Positions 17,086 through 25,614 of a stretch of 64,000 nt of DNA are shown here, piece by piece. The notes under the pieces are model-generated. The model was not told the origin of the DNA. It did no database searches and was given only the letters and a program-made list of their open reading frames with translations. The translations under genes were made by a program, and so were the position numbers. How positions within the stretch are numbered: position 1 is the stretch's first letter; each line of letters begins with the position of its first letter. Source of the DNA: Vibrio pomeroyi (lineage in GTDB: Bacteria > Pseudomonadota > Gammaproteobacteria > Enterobacterales > Vibrionaceae); contig NZ_AP025506.1 of the NCBI RefSeq assembly GCF_024347595.1, positions 2,108,001-2,172,000 on the forward strand, read 5' to 3'.

Positions 17086-18771
17086 TTACTTCTTCTTAAC
17101 CACTTGTTTAATCGCCATTTCAGCTAACTTCGGTGTCGCGGCTTTCAGCGCACTGGGTGCCACCTTCTTACCGGCTTTTACCGCTTTATTCAGCTGTCCT
17201 TTAACCGACGTCCCTCTTTTCATTGCTTCAAAACGTTGGCGATTTCTCTGCACGTTGTTTGCGTCAGCGATACGCTCAAGCAACGTCTGCCTTAAAGCAT
17301 CTAAACCAAACTGCGCCTTTTCAGGAGCAATCGCCAGTGGTAAAGCAATGTCCGGCTGTAACAGTTTTTGATTGTATTCGAGCGCTTGAGCGATAATCTT
17401 AGCCTTCGCCGATGTTGGGTTATCCAAATCATAAGGCGGCTGCCATTCATCAACAGGCTTTAGTCTGTCGACCTGATTCACAACGGACACAAGTATTGGC
17501 TTCTTACGTGAGATGTTCTTCGGATCGTCATAGAAAGCGTCAAACTTGCCCTTCAACTGTGTATCCAGCTCACGTGCCGATTGATTGGCTTTAAGCACCC
17601 AAAGCACCACATCGGCTTGAGTCATCTCTTTAAGCATCTGCGCTTCGGTTTTGGCGTTGCCATCAAGCCCTTGCAGATCAACCACTCGAACGTCATTGTC
17701 ATCGACAAACGCGTTGTAAACAGTTGAAGTATCGGTTGATGGCAGAACGTCGACTTCAGCAACCAGCTCTTGCTTAAGGGCATTAATCAGAGAGGATTTA
17801 CCCGAACTTGTTTGCCCCACCAGCACAATTCGCACGGGCTCTAATTCAGGGGCAAAACGTTTCTCGTCGACTTCTGAAACATCAGATGCTGTTAACGCTT
17901 CGTCTTCAATGCTGAATCGCCCGCTATAAAGATCAATCGCGACCGCAGCCACTTCATCTAACAAGGCTTGTTTGGCGGCGTGTTGCATGTCATCGACCAC
18001 ACCTTTGGTCATGGTAGATGTCGCTTGCTCTCGACCTAAATCAGAAATCACTTTCAGAGGGTTCAAATACAAGTTTTTGAGGTGGTTCCCCCAGATAGCC
18101 GCTTTGAAGATCTTCTGACCTAGCTCGCCGTATTTGTCATAGGCTTCATAGCCCGCTTTGATGTAAGAAACCTTAAGATACTCAATACCCGGAATGTGTT
18201 CTTTCACCACCAACTTGTAGCGGCGGCTGACCTCTTCAAATAACTTAAGCCCTTCAGGAATCGAAAAATCGAGTGATTTCTTATCAAACTTTTTAGCGAC
18301 GAATTCAAGTACCTCTAAACCGGTTTGGTCTAGGTTGCCCCACTCTATCTCGTTACTTAATTGCTGACGCACATAGTGTTTCGAGTCATTCCAAATCAAC
18401 AGCTCTGCTTGCGACCATTCATCGGATGCTTTGACCATCGCGTCCTTTACTAACGCATCGTTTACTAACACATCAGTGTCAGCACTCTTAGGCGATGATT
18501 CGGTTTCACCCTCACTCGCAGGGTTTGCAGACGCATTGCTATAAGTTGGTTTGCGAGAAGAGCGGCTAGAAATGAATAAAGGAATGGTGAACAGCAAGGT
18601 ACTCACTGCAATGGCAATCGACATTTCCAATAAGTAACCATATTTGACCGCCAAGAAAAGACCAAAGCCCATCATGATAATGCTGGGGAAGATAGCCGAA
18701 ATCAGAGCTATGCCCCAACGGCCACTCGACAAAACGGCCAGTAATCGAAATAGGTTTCTAATTTTCTTCAT
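17086..18771 (-). CDS. Membrane-associated GTPase of unknown function
   Basis: A 561-residue protein: two membrane segments (about 20-43 and 48-68), a Ser-rich linker and a helical middle region (115-300). The G domain runs from about 312, with P-loop GQTSSGKSS (319-327), switch-region Thr in DTST (347-350), DLQG (365-368) in place of DxxG, and NQVD (432-435) as the NKxD equivalent. The tail is basic. It resembles TrmE-Era-Septin-type or YcjX/Era-like GTPases, and the exact family is unknown to me. It overlaps the upstream GTPase gene by 14 bp, so the two are translationally coupled and probably work together at the inner membrane. Confidence 0.8.
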   Translation of the reverse strand: MKKIRNLFRLLAVLSSGRWGIALISAIFPSIIMMGFGLFLAVKYGYLLEMSIAIAVSTLLFTIPLFISSRSSRKPTYSNASANPASEGETESSPKSADTDVLVNDALVKDAMVKASDEWSQAELLIWNDSKHYVRQQLSNEIEWGNLDQTGLEVLEFVAKKFDKKSLDFSIPEGLKLFEEVSRRYKLVVKEHIPGIEYLKVSYIKAGYEAYDKYGELGQKIFKAAIWGNHLKNLYLNPLKVISDLGREQATSTMTKGVVDDMQHAAKQALLDEVAAVAIDLYSGRFSIEDEALTASDVSEVDEKRFAPELEPVRIVLVGQTSSGKSSLINALKQELVAEVDVLPSTDTSTVYNAFVDDNDVRVVDLQGLDGNAKTEAQMLKEMTQADVVLWVLKANQSARELDTQLKGKFDAFYDDPKNISRKKPILVSVVNQVDRLKPVDEWQPPYDLDNPTSAKAKIIAQALEYNQKLLQPDIALPLAIAPEKAQFGLDALRQTLLERIADANNVQRNRQRFEAMKRGTSVKGQLNKAVKAGKKVAPSALKAATPKLAEMAIKQVVKKK

Positions 18772-19888
18772 AGCCCGACGCCGCCTTACCTTTTTTCATG
18801 GATTCTTTGTAGATCTTTTGCATCTCTTGTTCAGACACTTCTTCACCTTTGTTCTTATGATAGAAGTAAAAACAAGCCGCTCGACCTAAACCATAACTGG
18901 TGCCGAAACTCATGGCCGCAGCTGCTACCGCTCCGACCGTTTGACCGTAAACCGGAATCAACTTTATCAGTTGTCGAGTGCCGAGCTTCATTCCGTACTG
19001 TAATGCAAAGCTGCTTCCCAAGGTACCTATCAACTCGCTAAAGACTCTCTTGTTCCATTCCACCCCATATTGGTTTGCCAAACTGTGGAGCATTTTCGCT
19101 TGAATCGCAGGCACAGACACTAAGCCAACACCCGGAATCAAGTCACTGGCGGCCGCACTTCCTGCATACCAAAGCACTTCGTTTTCTACTTGGTCAAAGT
19201 TGGCTTCTTCTTGAGTTGAATGCTCTTTGTCGACCACCATCATTCCGATAACAGGAAGGATGTTGGTCAGCTTTTCAATCAAGGCTTCATAATTGTAGAT
19301 TGCGCCACTGTTGTTGCTAGATCCATCCGTTTCAAAATCCACCGCGACCGATTCAAATCCCTTTCCCCACACCTTTTCTATTTGATTGGTGTTGAATTGA
19401 ATTTGCCTTGCGCGGTCTGCTTCATTGGAAGACAACACAGCGGTATGAACAAGCAACAAGTGCTTAATCTTCTTTTGCTTTTTAATCTGTTGCAGAGCAG
19501 CAAGCACCGCGGATTGTTCAGGCTCATCGACTTTCATCACCACGACAAGCGCATTACCCGCTTGACCGATCTCTTGAAGATCGTCTGTAGGATCATAATC
19601 GGCCTCACCCAAACCTCGGGTATCGAGAAAGCGCATGACCGGTTTGTCTTGTGGAAACGCATACGACATTGCCGTCATGGTGCATGGCGCAAAACCGTTA
19701 CCCACTTCAACAGAGGAATCCCCAGTGACCGCTTGAATAAACGATGACTTGCCCGCGCCCGTTTTACCCAACAGCCACAAGGTCGGCAGATGTTTACGCT
19801 GATATTCATGAGCCTGAGTGAGATCGGGGTTCTTGCTCGGATTAATGAAGTCTTTTATTTGATCAAACATGGTTAGACTAACGCTCAC
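18758..19888 (-). CDS. GTPase with C-terminal DUF697-like membrane domain
   Basis: A 376-residue protein. The G domain holds P-loop GKTGAGKSS (41-49), a Thr-rich switch (CTMTAMSY), DTRG (89-92) and VHTAV near 145 in the NKxD region, the latter being degenerate. The C-terminal part (about 225-355) has the SAAASDLIPGVGLVSVPAIQ and IPVYGQTVGAVAAAAMSFG blocks typical of DUF697 (YcjF-type) helices, which may insert in the membrane. It is first gene of the pair with 17086-18771. The start at 19888 could be replaced by an ATG six codons in. Function unknown. Confidence 0.82.
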   Translation of the reverse strand: MSVSLTMFDQIKDFINPSKNPDLTQAHEYQRKHLPTLWLLGKTGAGKSSFIQAVTGDSSVEVGNGFAPCTMTAMSYAFPQDKPVMRFLDTRGLGEADYDPTDDLQEIGQAGNALVVVMKVDEPEQSAVLAALQQIKKQKKIKHLLLVHTAVLSSNEADRARQIQFNTNQIEKVWGKGFESVAVDFETDGSSNNSGAIYNYEALIEKLTNILPVIGMMVVDKEHSTQEEANFDQVENEVLWYAGSAAASDLIPGVGLVSVPAIQAKMLHSLANQYGVEWNKRVFSELIGTLGSSFALQYGMKLGTRQLIKLIPVYGQTVGAVAAAAMSFGTSYGLGRAACFYFYHKNKGEEVSEQEMQKIYKESMKKGKAASGYEEN

Positions 19889-20170
19889 TTGATGTTGAGA
19901 TTCGGGTTGGTGACAAGGTGCGATGACTTATATAATCGTGTTATCGCCTTTAGCTTAAGTTTGTTCAGTGACACGTTTGTTCAGTCGTGCTGATTTACAA
20001 TGCTTAAGCACTTGTTTTTATAAGCCTGTTTTATATACGGTTCTATCACGTATTTAAGCATGCTCCAAGCTATTGATATGCTTGACGCTGTAACAGTTGA
20101 AGTCGTCTATTAGTAATCAACAGCCATCAGTTAAAAGCTAGCAAAAAACACAGAGAGCCCAAAGAGAAGT

Positions 20171-20680
20171 ATGGAACAAATTTATTTAGCAGGCGGATGC
20201 TTGTGGGGTGTGCAAGAGTTCATCAAGTATGTGCCCGGTGTGATCAGCACAGAAGCAGGCCGCGCCAATGGCAGCGCCCAGCCAAAAGAAAACGAAGCAT
20301 CAAAAAGCGATGACAACCAAAACGCTTACGATGGCTACGCTGAGTGTGTGCAGATTGAGTTTGACCCAAGCATCACATCCGTCACGGTTCTGATGGAACA
20401 TCTGTTTGAAATCATCGACCCATACAGCGTAAACAAACAAGGTGTCGATGTGGGCGAGAAGTATCGCACCGGTGTTTACAGCACTGACGCTCAACACTTA
20501 GCGGAAGCCGAGCGCTACATTGCATCACGTGAAGACGCAGACCGAATCGCTCTAGAGGTTTTGCCATTAACCAAATACGTCGCCAGTGACGATATCCACC
20601 AGCATCACTTAAGCCACTTTCCTGAAGATCATCACTTATGCCATATCCCTTGGGATCTGCTATATAAATATAAATCCTAA
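20171..20680 (+). CDS. msrA: MsrA-like peptide-methionine (S)-S-oxide reductase
   Basis: A 169-residue protein with the MsrA fold signature: LAGGCLWGVQEF near the N-terminus, where the Cys of GCxW is the catalytic residue that attacks methionine sulfoxide, and IDPYSVNKQGVDVGEKYRTGVY in the middle. Unlike most MsrA proteins the motif is GCLW, not GCFW, and the C-terminus is His-rich (HQHHLSHFPEDHHLCHIP) with one Cys that could act as recycling Cys. Probably cytoplasmic. AGAGAAG precedes the ATG. It may be a divergent paralogue rather than the main housekeeping MsrA. Confidence 0.82.
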   Translation: MEQIYLAGGCLWGVQEFIKYVPGVISTEAGRANGSAQPKENEASKSDDNQNAYDGYAECVQIEFDPSITSVTVLMEHLFEIIDPYSVNKQGVDVGEKYRTGVYSTDAQHLAEAERYIASREDADRIALEVLPLTKYVASDDIHQHHLSHFPEDHHLCHIPWDLLYKYKS

Positions 20681-20761
20681 CTTGAGCCTCAAGCCTAGCT
20701 TCTAAGAAATTTAGCTTATAACCTCGAATCTAAATATCTTAGAAGCTATAAACAGAACACT

Positions 20762-20798
20762 AAAAAGCCCTAACAGGCACTCACTGTTGGGGCTTTTT
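20762..20798 (+). terminator. Terminator after msrA-like gene
   Basis: AAAAAGCCCTAACAG, loop, CTGTTGGGGCTTTTT: long stem with U-run. Confidence 0.85.
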
Positions 20799-21025
20799 CC
20801 AGTCTATTTGGAACGAAACAGTACCCAGAAACCCGTCAAATCACTCTCCTTAATACGCCCTCCCTATTACATGATTTTCAGAACCAAGACTTCATAATTC
20901 TCCCACAGGGCAGTAGGAATAATCTGAAAAACACGTCTTTGGGCAGAATCTCATAGATCTCAAAAGCTTGAATGTAATAACTTACGCCGCCGCAATAGTG
21001 CAACATCAAGACTTACAGGTGTTAT

Positions 21026-22912
21026 ATGAATCTGTCCTTAAAACAGAAAATAACCTTTGCTTTCACGTCGGCCATCGTCGTCATGGCAACACTGCTCACG
21101 TGGCAATCCACCTCTGAACAATACGAGCAAAACCATAACTCAACATACCTTAGAGCCGATGGCATCATTCATGCCGAAACCGAGTCGATCAAACAATGGA
21201 TCGATATCAGAACCAACATCATTGTCAGTACAGGTGCGCTGCTAGAAGCCGGAAATATTGAACGCGCTTTGATACAAGCTAAAGAAAACGGCCATTTTCA
21301 AGAAGTCACTTTTGGCAATACTCACGGCGCGCTTTTTAGCTCGAATAATACCGAGCTGAAATCAAACACCGATGCCAGAAGCGAACTTTGGTACCAAAAA
21401 GGCGCAAGTTCCAATGAGCCAGTGACCAGTAAAGCTTACAAAGATAAAGTGACCGGGAAAATGGTGATCACCATTGCTGCGCCTGTCACTCGCAATGGAA
21501 AACTTCAAGGCGTTATCGCAGCAGACTTGGACGTTGAAAACCTTATTTCAAACATTGTGAACCTCGATATTGGTGAGAATGCTACACCAATGTTGATCGA
21601 TGAATATGACGGTACATTAGTTGCGCACCCTTCTTCTCCCCTTCTCATGCAACCTACGACTCATATTCACAGAGACCTAACCCTTGACTTCATTCTCAAC
21701 GCGGAAGAGAAACATCGCATTGATATTTTCAATCAAGACGCTGAGCCACAACTCTTTTACGTTAAGAAGATTCCAGATAGCCATTGGTTGTTCGCCATTC
21801 AAATGGACAGAGCGACCGAAGAAGCTGGATACAAGGCGTTCCGACATCAATTGATCATTACCGCGGTGATTTTAACGATCGTTCTCATTGCGTTGGTTCT
21901 GTCTTTGATTTCGTACCTGTTCAAAGATCTGCTGGCCGTTCGAGACTCGCTTGAAGAGATTGCTTCTGGCGAAGGAGATTTAACACAACGAATCAACCCA
22001 CGTTCTGATGACGAAGTGGGTCAACTGGCCAATAACTTCAATACCTTTGTATCCAAGATGCACGGTATGGTCACGACCTTAAAGGCGATATCGGCGTCGC
22101 TCAATCAGCAAGCTAAGATAACGTCTCAACAAGCCGAAGCGCGCAGTGTCCGCATTATCACGCAGCAAGATGAAGTAAACATGGTGGCGACCGCTGTAGG
22201 TGAAATGTCAGCAGCCACTTCAGAGATTGCCTCGAATGCAGAAAATACCGCTCAGAATTCTCAAGTAGCGGTTGAAGCTTGTCATGAAGGCGCCTCTCAA
22301 GTGACGAACTCACAAACGTCCATTGAGGAACTGGCGACCGAAGTCCAGACAGCAACCGATGTGATACTCAAACTAGAAACGCACGCGACAAGCATCAATG
22401 CGATTCTATCGACGATCCAAGACATTGCTGAGCAAACTAATCTACTTGCCCTTAATGCAGCAATTGAAGCTGCCAGAGCTGGCGAGCAAGGACGAGGCTT
22501 TGCAGTTGTTGCGGATGAAGTACGTGTGTTGTCACAGCGCACGCACGCATCAACGCAAGAGATTCAACAAACGATTGAGCTGCTTCAATCCACCACCAGC
22601 AATGCCGTTAAGGTGATGGGCCAAAGTCAGAATAAAGCGATGGAAAGTGTTACGGTTGCAACGACAGCTTCGACCAACATCACCAGCATTAACTCAGCGG
22701 TTGATTTGATTTCAGATATGGCTGCGCAAATCGCGGCGGCAGCAGAGGAACAAAGCATTGTGACCAATGAAATCACCATCAACACCGAAGGGATTCGTGC
22801 TGTGTCTGATGAATTAGCGTTAGAAGCGAAGGATGCTGCCTCTCAAGCGGTGAAGTTATCGGGGCTTGCTAACGAACTCGATGTGGAAATATCAGCATTC
22901 AAGCTCGGCTAA
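21026..22912 (+). CDS. Methyl-accepting chemotaxis protein with dCACHE sensor
   Basis: A 628-residue chemoreceptor: TM1 (about 8-25), a periplasmic double-Cache domain (about 35-265, with LWYQKGASS and [11 protein letters not shown] typical of the ligand pocket), TM2 (about 276-299), HAMP (300-352) and a signalling domain with hairpin tip [22 protein letters not shown] (468 onward). It senses a small ligand outside the cell and controls CheA through CheW. dCACHE receptors often bind amino acids or organic acids; the ligand here is unknown. It is monocistronic. Confidence 0.95.
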   Translation: MNLSLKQKITFAFTSAIVVMATLLTWQSTSEQYEQNHNSTYLRADGIIHAETESIKQWIDIRTNIIVSTGALLEAGNIERALIQAKENGHFQEVTFGNTHGALFSSNNTELKSNTDARSELWYQKGASSNEPVTSKAYKDKVTGKMVITIAAPVTRNGKLQGVIAADLDVENLISNIVNLDIGENATPMLIDEYDGTLVAHPSSPLLMQPTTHIHRDLTLDFILNAEEKHRIDIFNQDAEPQLFYVKKIPDSHWLFAIQMDRATEEAGYKAFRHQLIITAVILTIVLIALVLSLISYLFKDLLAVRDSLEEIASGEGDLTQRINPRSDDEVGQLANNFNTFVSKMHGMVTTLKAISASLNQQAKITSQQAEARSVRIITQQDEVNMVATAVGEMSAATSEIASNAENTAQNSQVAVEACHEGASQVTNSQTSIEELATEVQTATDVILKLETHATSINAILSTIQDIAEQTNLLALNAAIEAARAGEQGRGFAVVADEVRVLSQRTHASTQEIQQTIELLQSTTSNAVKVMGQSQNKAMESVTVATTASTNITSINSAVDLISDMAAQIAAAAEEQSIVTNEITINTEGIRAVSDELALEAKDAASQAVKLSGLANELDVEISAFKLG

Positions 22913-22958
22913 ATCGTAAATAGCTTTTGGCTTTTGGCTTATAGCTAAGCAAAACTCG

Positions 22959-22985
22959 AGGGAGTTAGGCAACTCTGACTCCCTT
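22959..22985 (+). terminator. Terminator after the first chemoreceptor
   Basis: AGGGAGT, loop, ACTCCCTTTCC: stem of seven pairs with a short U-rich tail. Confidence 0.55.
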
Positions 22986-23023
22986 TCCTCAATTCAAAAT
23001 CCAAACATCAAATTAGGTTTACC

Positions 23024-23104
23024 ATGCCATTAATTAACTTAGTAAGCTTCTTTGCTATCGGGTGTATTTTTCTTTCACTCGTCAATGCCAATACGGGTAT
23101 CTAG
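23024..23104 (+). CDS. Possible 26-residue hydrophobic peptide
   Basis: An ATG preceded by TTAGGTTTACC opens a 26-codon frame encoding a single hydrophobic helix (LINLVSFFAIGCIFLSLV). The layout fits a small membrane protein, but chance cannot be excluded for a frame this short. Not recognised. Confidence 0.25.
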   Translation: MPLINLVSFFAIGCIFLSLVNANTGI

Positions 23105-23177
23105 AGAACGGGAGTTTAAGAACATAAGAAGTGATCAGCAGTGACTCTCCGTTTCCTCTGCTCAGCGTTTCTTCAGC

Positions 23178-23405
23178 TCAGCTTGTCTTTTTCATACTCG
23201 TCACCTCAATGCGCTTACATTGAGGACAAAGCAAGTAGTAATGGGTTCCGTAGGCGTAATCTCGTACAAGAGAAAGAGGCTTAATGGAGCAAGCACAACC
23301 ACTCTCATGATTTGATTGGTCTGGAGTGATTTTGAAACGGTTGGCTATCAGTAACTGCTGTATTCCTGGTTGTGTCATCGCTTGTCTTATCGTCGTTAAG
23401 TGCAT
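23178..23405 (-). CDS. Small protein with possible zinc-ribbon cysteines, unknown
   Basis: A 75-residue protein with cysteines in CAC near 38-40 and CPQC near 60, a spacing that could bind a metal like a zinc ribbon. No signal peptide. It lies 19 bp after 23425-23682 on the same strand, so the two may form a unit. Not recognised. Confidence 0.5.
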   Translation of the reverse strand: MHLTTIRQAMTQPGIQQLLIANRFKITPDQSNHESGCACSIKPLSLVRDYAYGTHYYLLCPQCKRIEVTSMKKTS

Positions 23406-23424
23406 ATAAGCCTCGCTCAGTCAG

Positions 23425-23682
23425 TTACATTTGGGAGAATGAAGGGTTCGACGATTTAAGCACGAGTAGATACTCAATCAGCTTGTATTTTTGAACGTAA
23501 GACACCGACTTAGCGTGTTCAGAATGACATCGGCTCATATTCCAACGCTCGACGACTTGTCTGTCACGGCACGTTAGATATTCCGTTTCTGCTTTGGTGA
23601 TGAGAGATGCTTCCTGCATCGAGAATCCTTGGCTTTTCAGTAAATTTAAGACTGCATTATGGATAGGAGAACTCGAACACAT
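23425..23682 (-). CDS. Small hypothetical protein
   Basis: An 85-residue, probably helical protein (NAVLNLLKSQGFSMQEASLI; KYKLIEYLLVL) with three cysteines and no signal peptide. It is upstream partner of the 75-residue gene. Not recognised; coding status rests on length and pairing only. Confidence 0.5.
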   Translation of the reverse strand: MCSSSPIHNAVLNLLKSQGFSMQEASLITKAETEYLTCRDRQVVERWNMSRCHSEHAKSVSYVQKYKLIEYLLVLKSSNPSFSQM

Positions 23683-23779
23683 TAACTGGGCACCTCACAT
23701 GTGGTCACTTTTTGTACGAAGACGCCCATTATTAATAATTTTCAGAGGATGCACAGGAAAATGACAATTTCCAAAACAT

Positions 23780-23820
23780 AAAAGCCCCAGAACGCTGACA
23801 CGCTCCGGGGCTCGTTTTTA
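23780..23820. terminator. Terminator of the PL6 lyase gene
   Basis: AAAAGCCCCAGAACG and CGCTCCGGGGCTCGTTTTT form a near-perfect stem flanked by A- and T-runs. It serves the minus-strand lyase gene ending at 23854 and possibly also the other strand. Confidence 0.8.
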
Positions 23821-23853
23821 TCGTTGCCAGTTAAAAACTGACTTTATTCTGCG

Positions 23854-25470
23854 TTACTTCTTTGTGTTCTCAAGCACGTAATTTGGCCCTGCTGTTTCAG
23901 CCGTTACCACTGCCAGTTTAGACACATCTGCACCTTCACCTTGGTAAGCATTCATGCCGTTTTCGACCGCTACTTTTGGTAGTTCAACCGAGTAGCTTTC
24001 AATCAGCTCAGAGTCCGTCACTTGACCCACGTAAGTTTCGTCTGTGTAAGTCGCACCCACTAATGGGAAGTCGTGAGTGGCACGCACACTTACAAACTCA
24101 GGAGATTGCGAGTTATCAACCACGTTGTGTTTGAACGCCACGTCCACACCTGCATAGATGCCTTCAACTTCTGCGTTGTTAAACAGGCTTACACGGTGGC
24201 TTTGGTTACCGTAAACAATGCCCCACTCAGTATCGACTAGAGAGTTGTTTTCAATAGTGATGTTTTTCGGAGTCCATTGCTTGTTAAGCTCTTTGCCTTT
24301 CACCGATTGATCTAACTGCTCGCCATTCGCTACGTCGATGATGCCCGTGTTAATCACGATACCGCCACGTAGGTCAGCGTTGCCTTCAATCACACCATCA
24401 CGGCCACGAGTGTTAGCAATGTAGTTGTTGCGGATCACATGGTCTTCATCGTAGATACGAATGCCGCCCGTTAGGCGTTTCTCGTTACCCAAGATCATGT
24501 TGTTCTCAACCGTGTTGCCTTTACCGTGACGCAATGAAATCAGTGCCGCACTTTGGAAGATTGTGTTACCTGAAATCGTGTTGTCGCCCGACTTAATAGA
24601 GATAAGCTCACGCTCACCATCCATATCGATCATCAGGTTGTTTACAAACTTAGAGCTTGAATCCCACTGTGAAGATTTAGAATCGCCGATACGGATCGCT
24701 TCCCAGCTGTTGCCGTTGTAACGAATCGCTTCTTTGATATCGAATTCATTAAACTGGTTCGGCTTTTGATCCATAAAGATGTTGTTCGCGATCAGGTGGT
24801 TGTCTGACGTGTCGTCCTTTTGAACGCCAATCAAAGTACCGCGCTTTTGCTTACCTTCGAAACGGTTGTTAATCACTTTGCCGTCTTTACCCCATAGAGA
24901 AACCCAAAGGTACTTTGGATACTCAGAGCGACGCTCATCTGGCTCGTACGTGTAATCGTGGTTGAAGTAGTAGAATGTTGAGTTTTGCAGCGTGTTGCCA
25001 TTACCCATCATGCGTACTGCGCCAAAACGCTCGTTTGGACCACCTTCCGTAAACACTAGGCCATCAAGCGTGATGTCATCACCTTTCAATTCAAACTGGA
25101 TCAAGCCAGTGATCCACGCAGAACCTGCTTGTTCAGCTTTGATGGTGATGTCATTTGCAGTAATCGTCACTTGACCTAAGTTCGCGTATTTATCGTTAGG
25201 GATAACAACTTCGTCGCCATCTTTTAGGTTTTCAAATTGCGCTTTTAGTGCAGCCACTTGTTCTTCTGACGCAACGTCTAGTGTATTGCCATCAACCTCA
25301 GTTAAGCGGTCACTAGTTAGTAAGTAGCTACGGTCAATTTCGCTGATCGAAGGCACCGCTTGCTCAGCTGCGTTGATTACGGGTGCTGCTTTTTCTTGAG
25401 TCGTGCAGCCTGTCGCGAAAGCTAACGTAAACGCGCTAATAATGCTTACCGAAATTAATTTTTTCTTCAT
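23854..25470 (-). CDS. Polysaccharide lyase family 6 (alginate lyase) lipoprotein
   Basis: About 538 residues. A lipoprotein signal ends FATGC (Cys22), so the enzyme is membrane-anchored. The body is a right-handed parallel beta-helix of the chondroitinase-B/PL6 type: TITANDITI, SWEAIRIGDS (255-264), and the catalytic Lys in ISIKSGDN (K293) and Arg in ISLRHGKGN (R314). PL6 enzymes cut alginate by beta-elimination, and V. splendidus AlyF is one known case. I use ATG 25470; a GTG four codons upstream is possible. It lies 144 bp after the symporter gene on the same strand, with a hairpin between, so expression may be shared but attenuated. Confidence 0.9.
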   Translation of the reverse strand: MKKKLISVSIISAFTLAFATGCTTQEKAAPVINAAEQAVPSISEIDRSYLLTSDRLTEVDGNTLDVASEEQVAALKAQFENLKDGDEVVIPNDKYANLGQVTITANDITIKAEQAGSAWITGLIQFELKGDDITLDGLVFTEGGPNERFGAVRMMGNGNTLQNSTFYYFNHDYTYEPDERRSEYPKYLWVSLWGKDGKVINNRFEGKQKRGTLIGVQKDDTSDNHLIANNIFMDQKPNQFNEFDIKEAIRYNGNSWEAIRIGDSKSSQWDSSSKFVNNLMIDMDGERELISIKSGDNTISGNTIFQSAALISLRHGKGNTVENNMILGNEKRLTGGIRIYDEDHVIRNNYIANTRGRDGVIEGNADLRGGIVINTGIIDVANGEQLDQSVKGKELNKQWTPKNITIENNSLVDTEWGIVYGNQSHRVSLFNNAEVEGIYAGVDVAFKHNVVDNSQSPEFVSVRATHDFPLVGATYTDETYVGQVTDSELIESYSVELPKVAVENGMNAYQGEGADVSKLAVVTAETAGPNYVLENTKK

Positions 25471-25504
25471 CTTACATCTCACATTAAATAATGGATTACC
25501 AAAA

Positions 25505-25536
25505 TAACGGCCACCCTAACTGGTGACCGTTTTATT
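25505..25536 (-). terminator. Hairpin between symporter and PL6 lyase genes
   Basis: ACGGCCACC, loop CTAACT, GGTGACCGT, with T-rich sequence after it on the minus strand. It may be a partial terminator or an RNA-stability hairpin within the symporter-lyase transcript. Confidence 0.45.
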
Positions 25537-25614
25537 AAAGTTTTCTTTGTTTGAACTTATAATTTCTTAAGACTTGTCGTCTTGTTGAAGCCGTATCTCT
25601 TGAGGGATAAGGAT

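Noticed and set aside
19220..19747. 175-codon open frame on the plus strand
   Set aside because: It is antisense to the DUF697-type GTPase gene with its clear P-loop, and the product shows no plausible domain.
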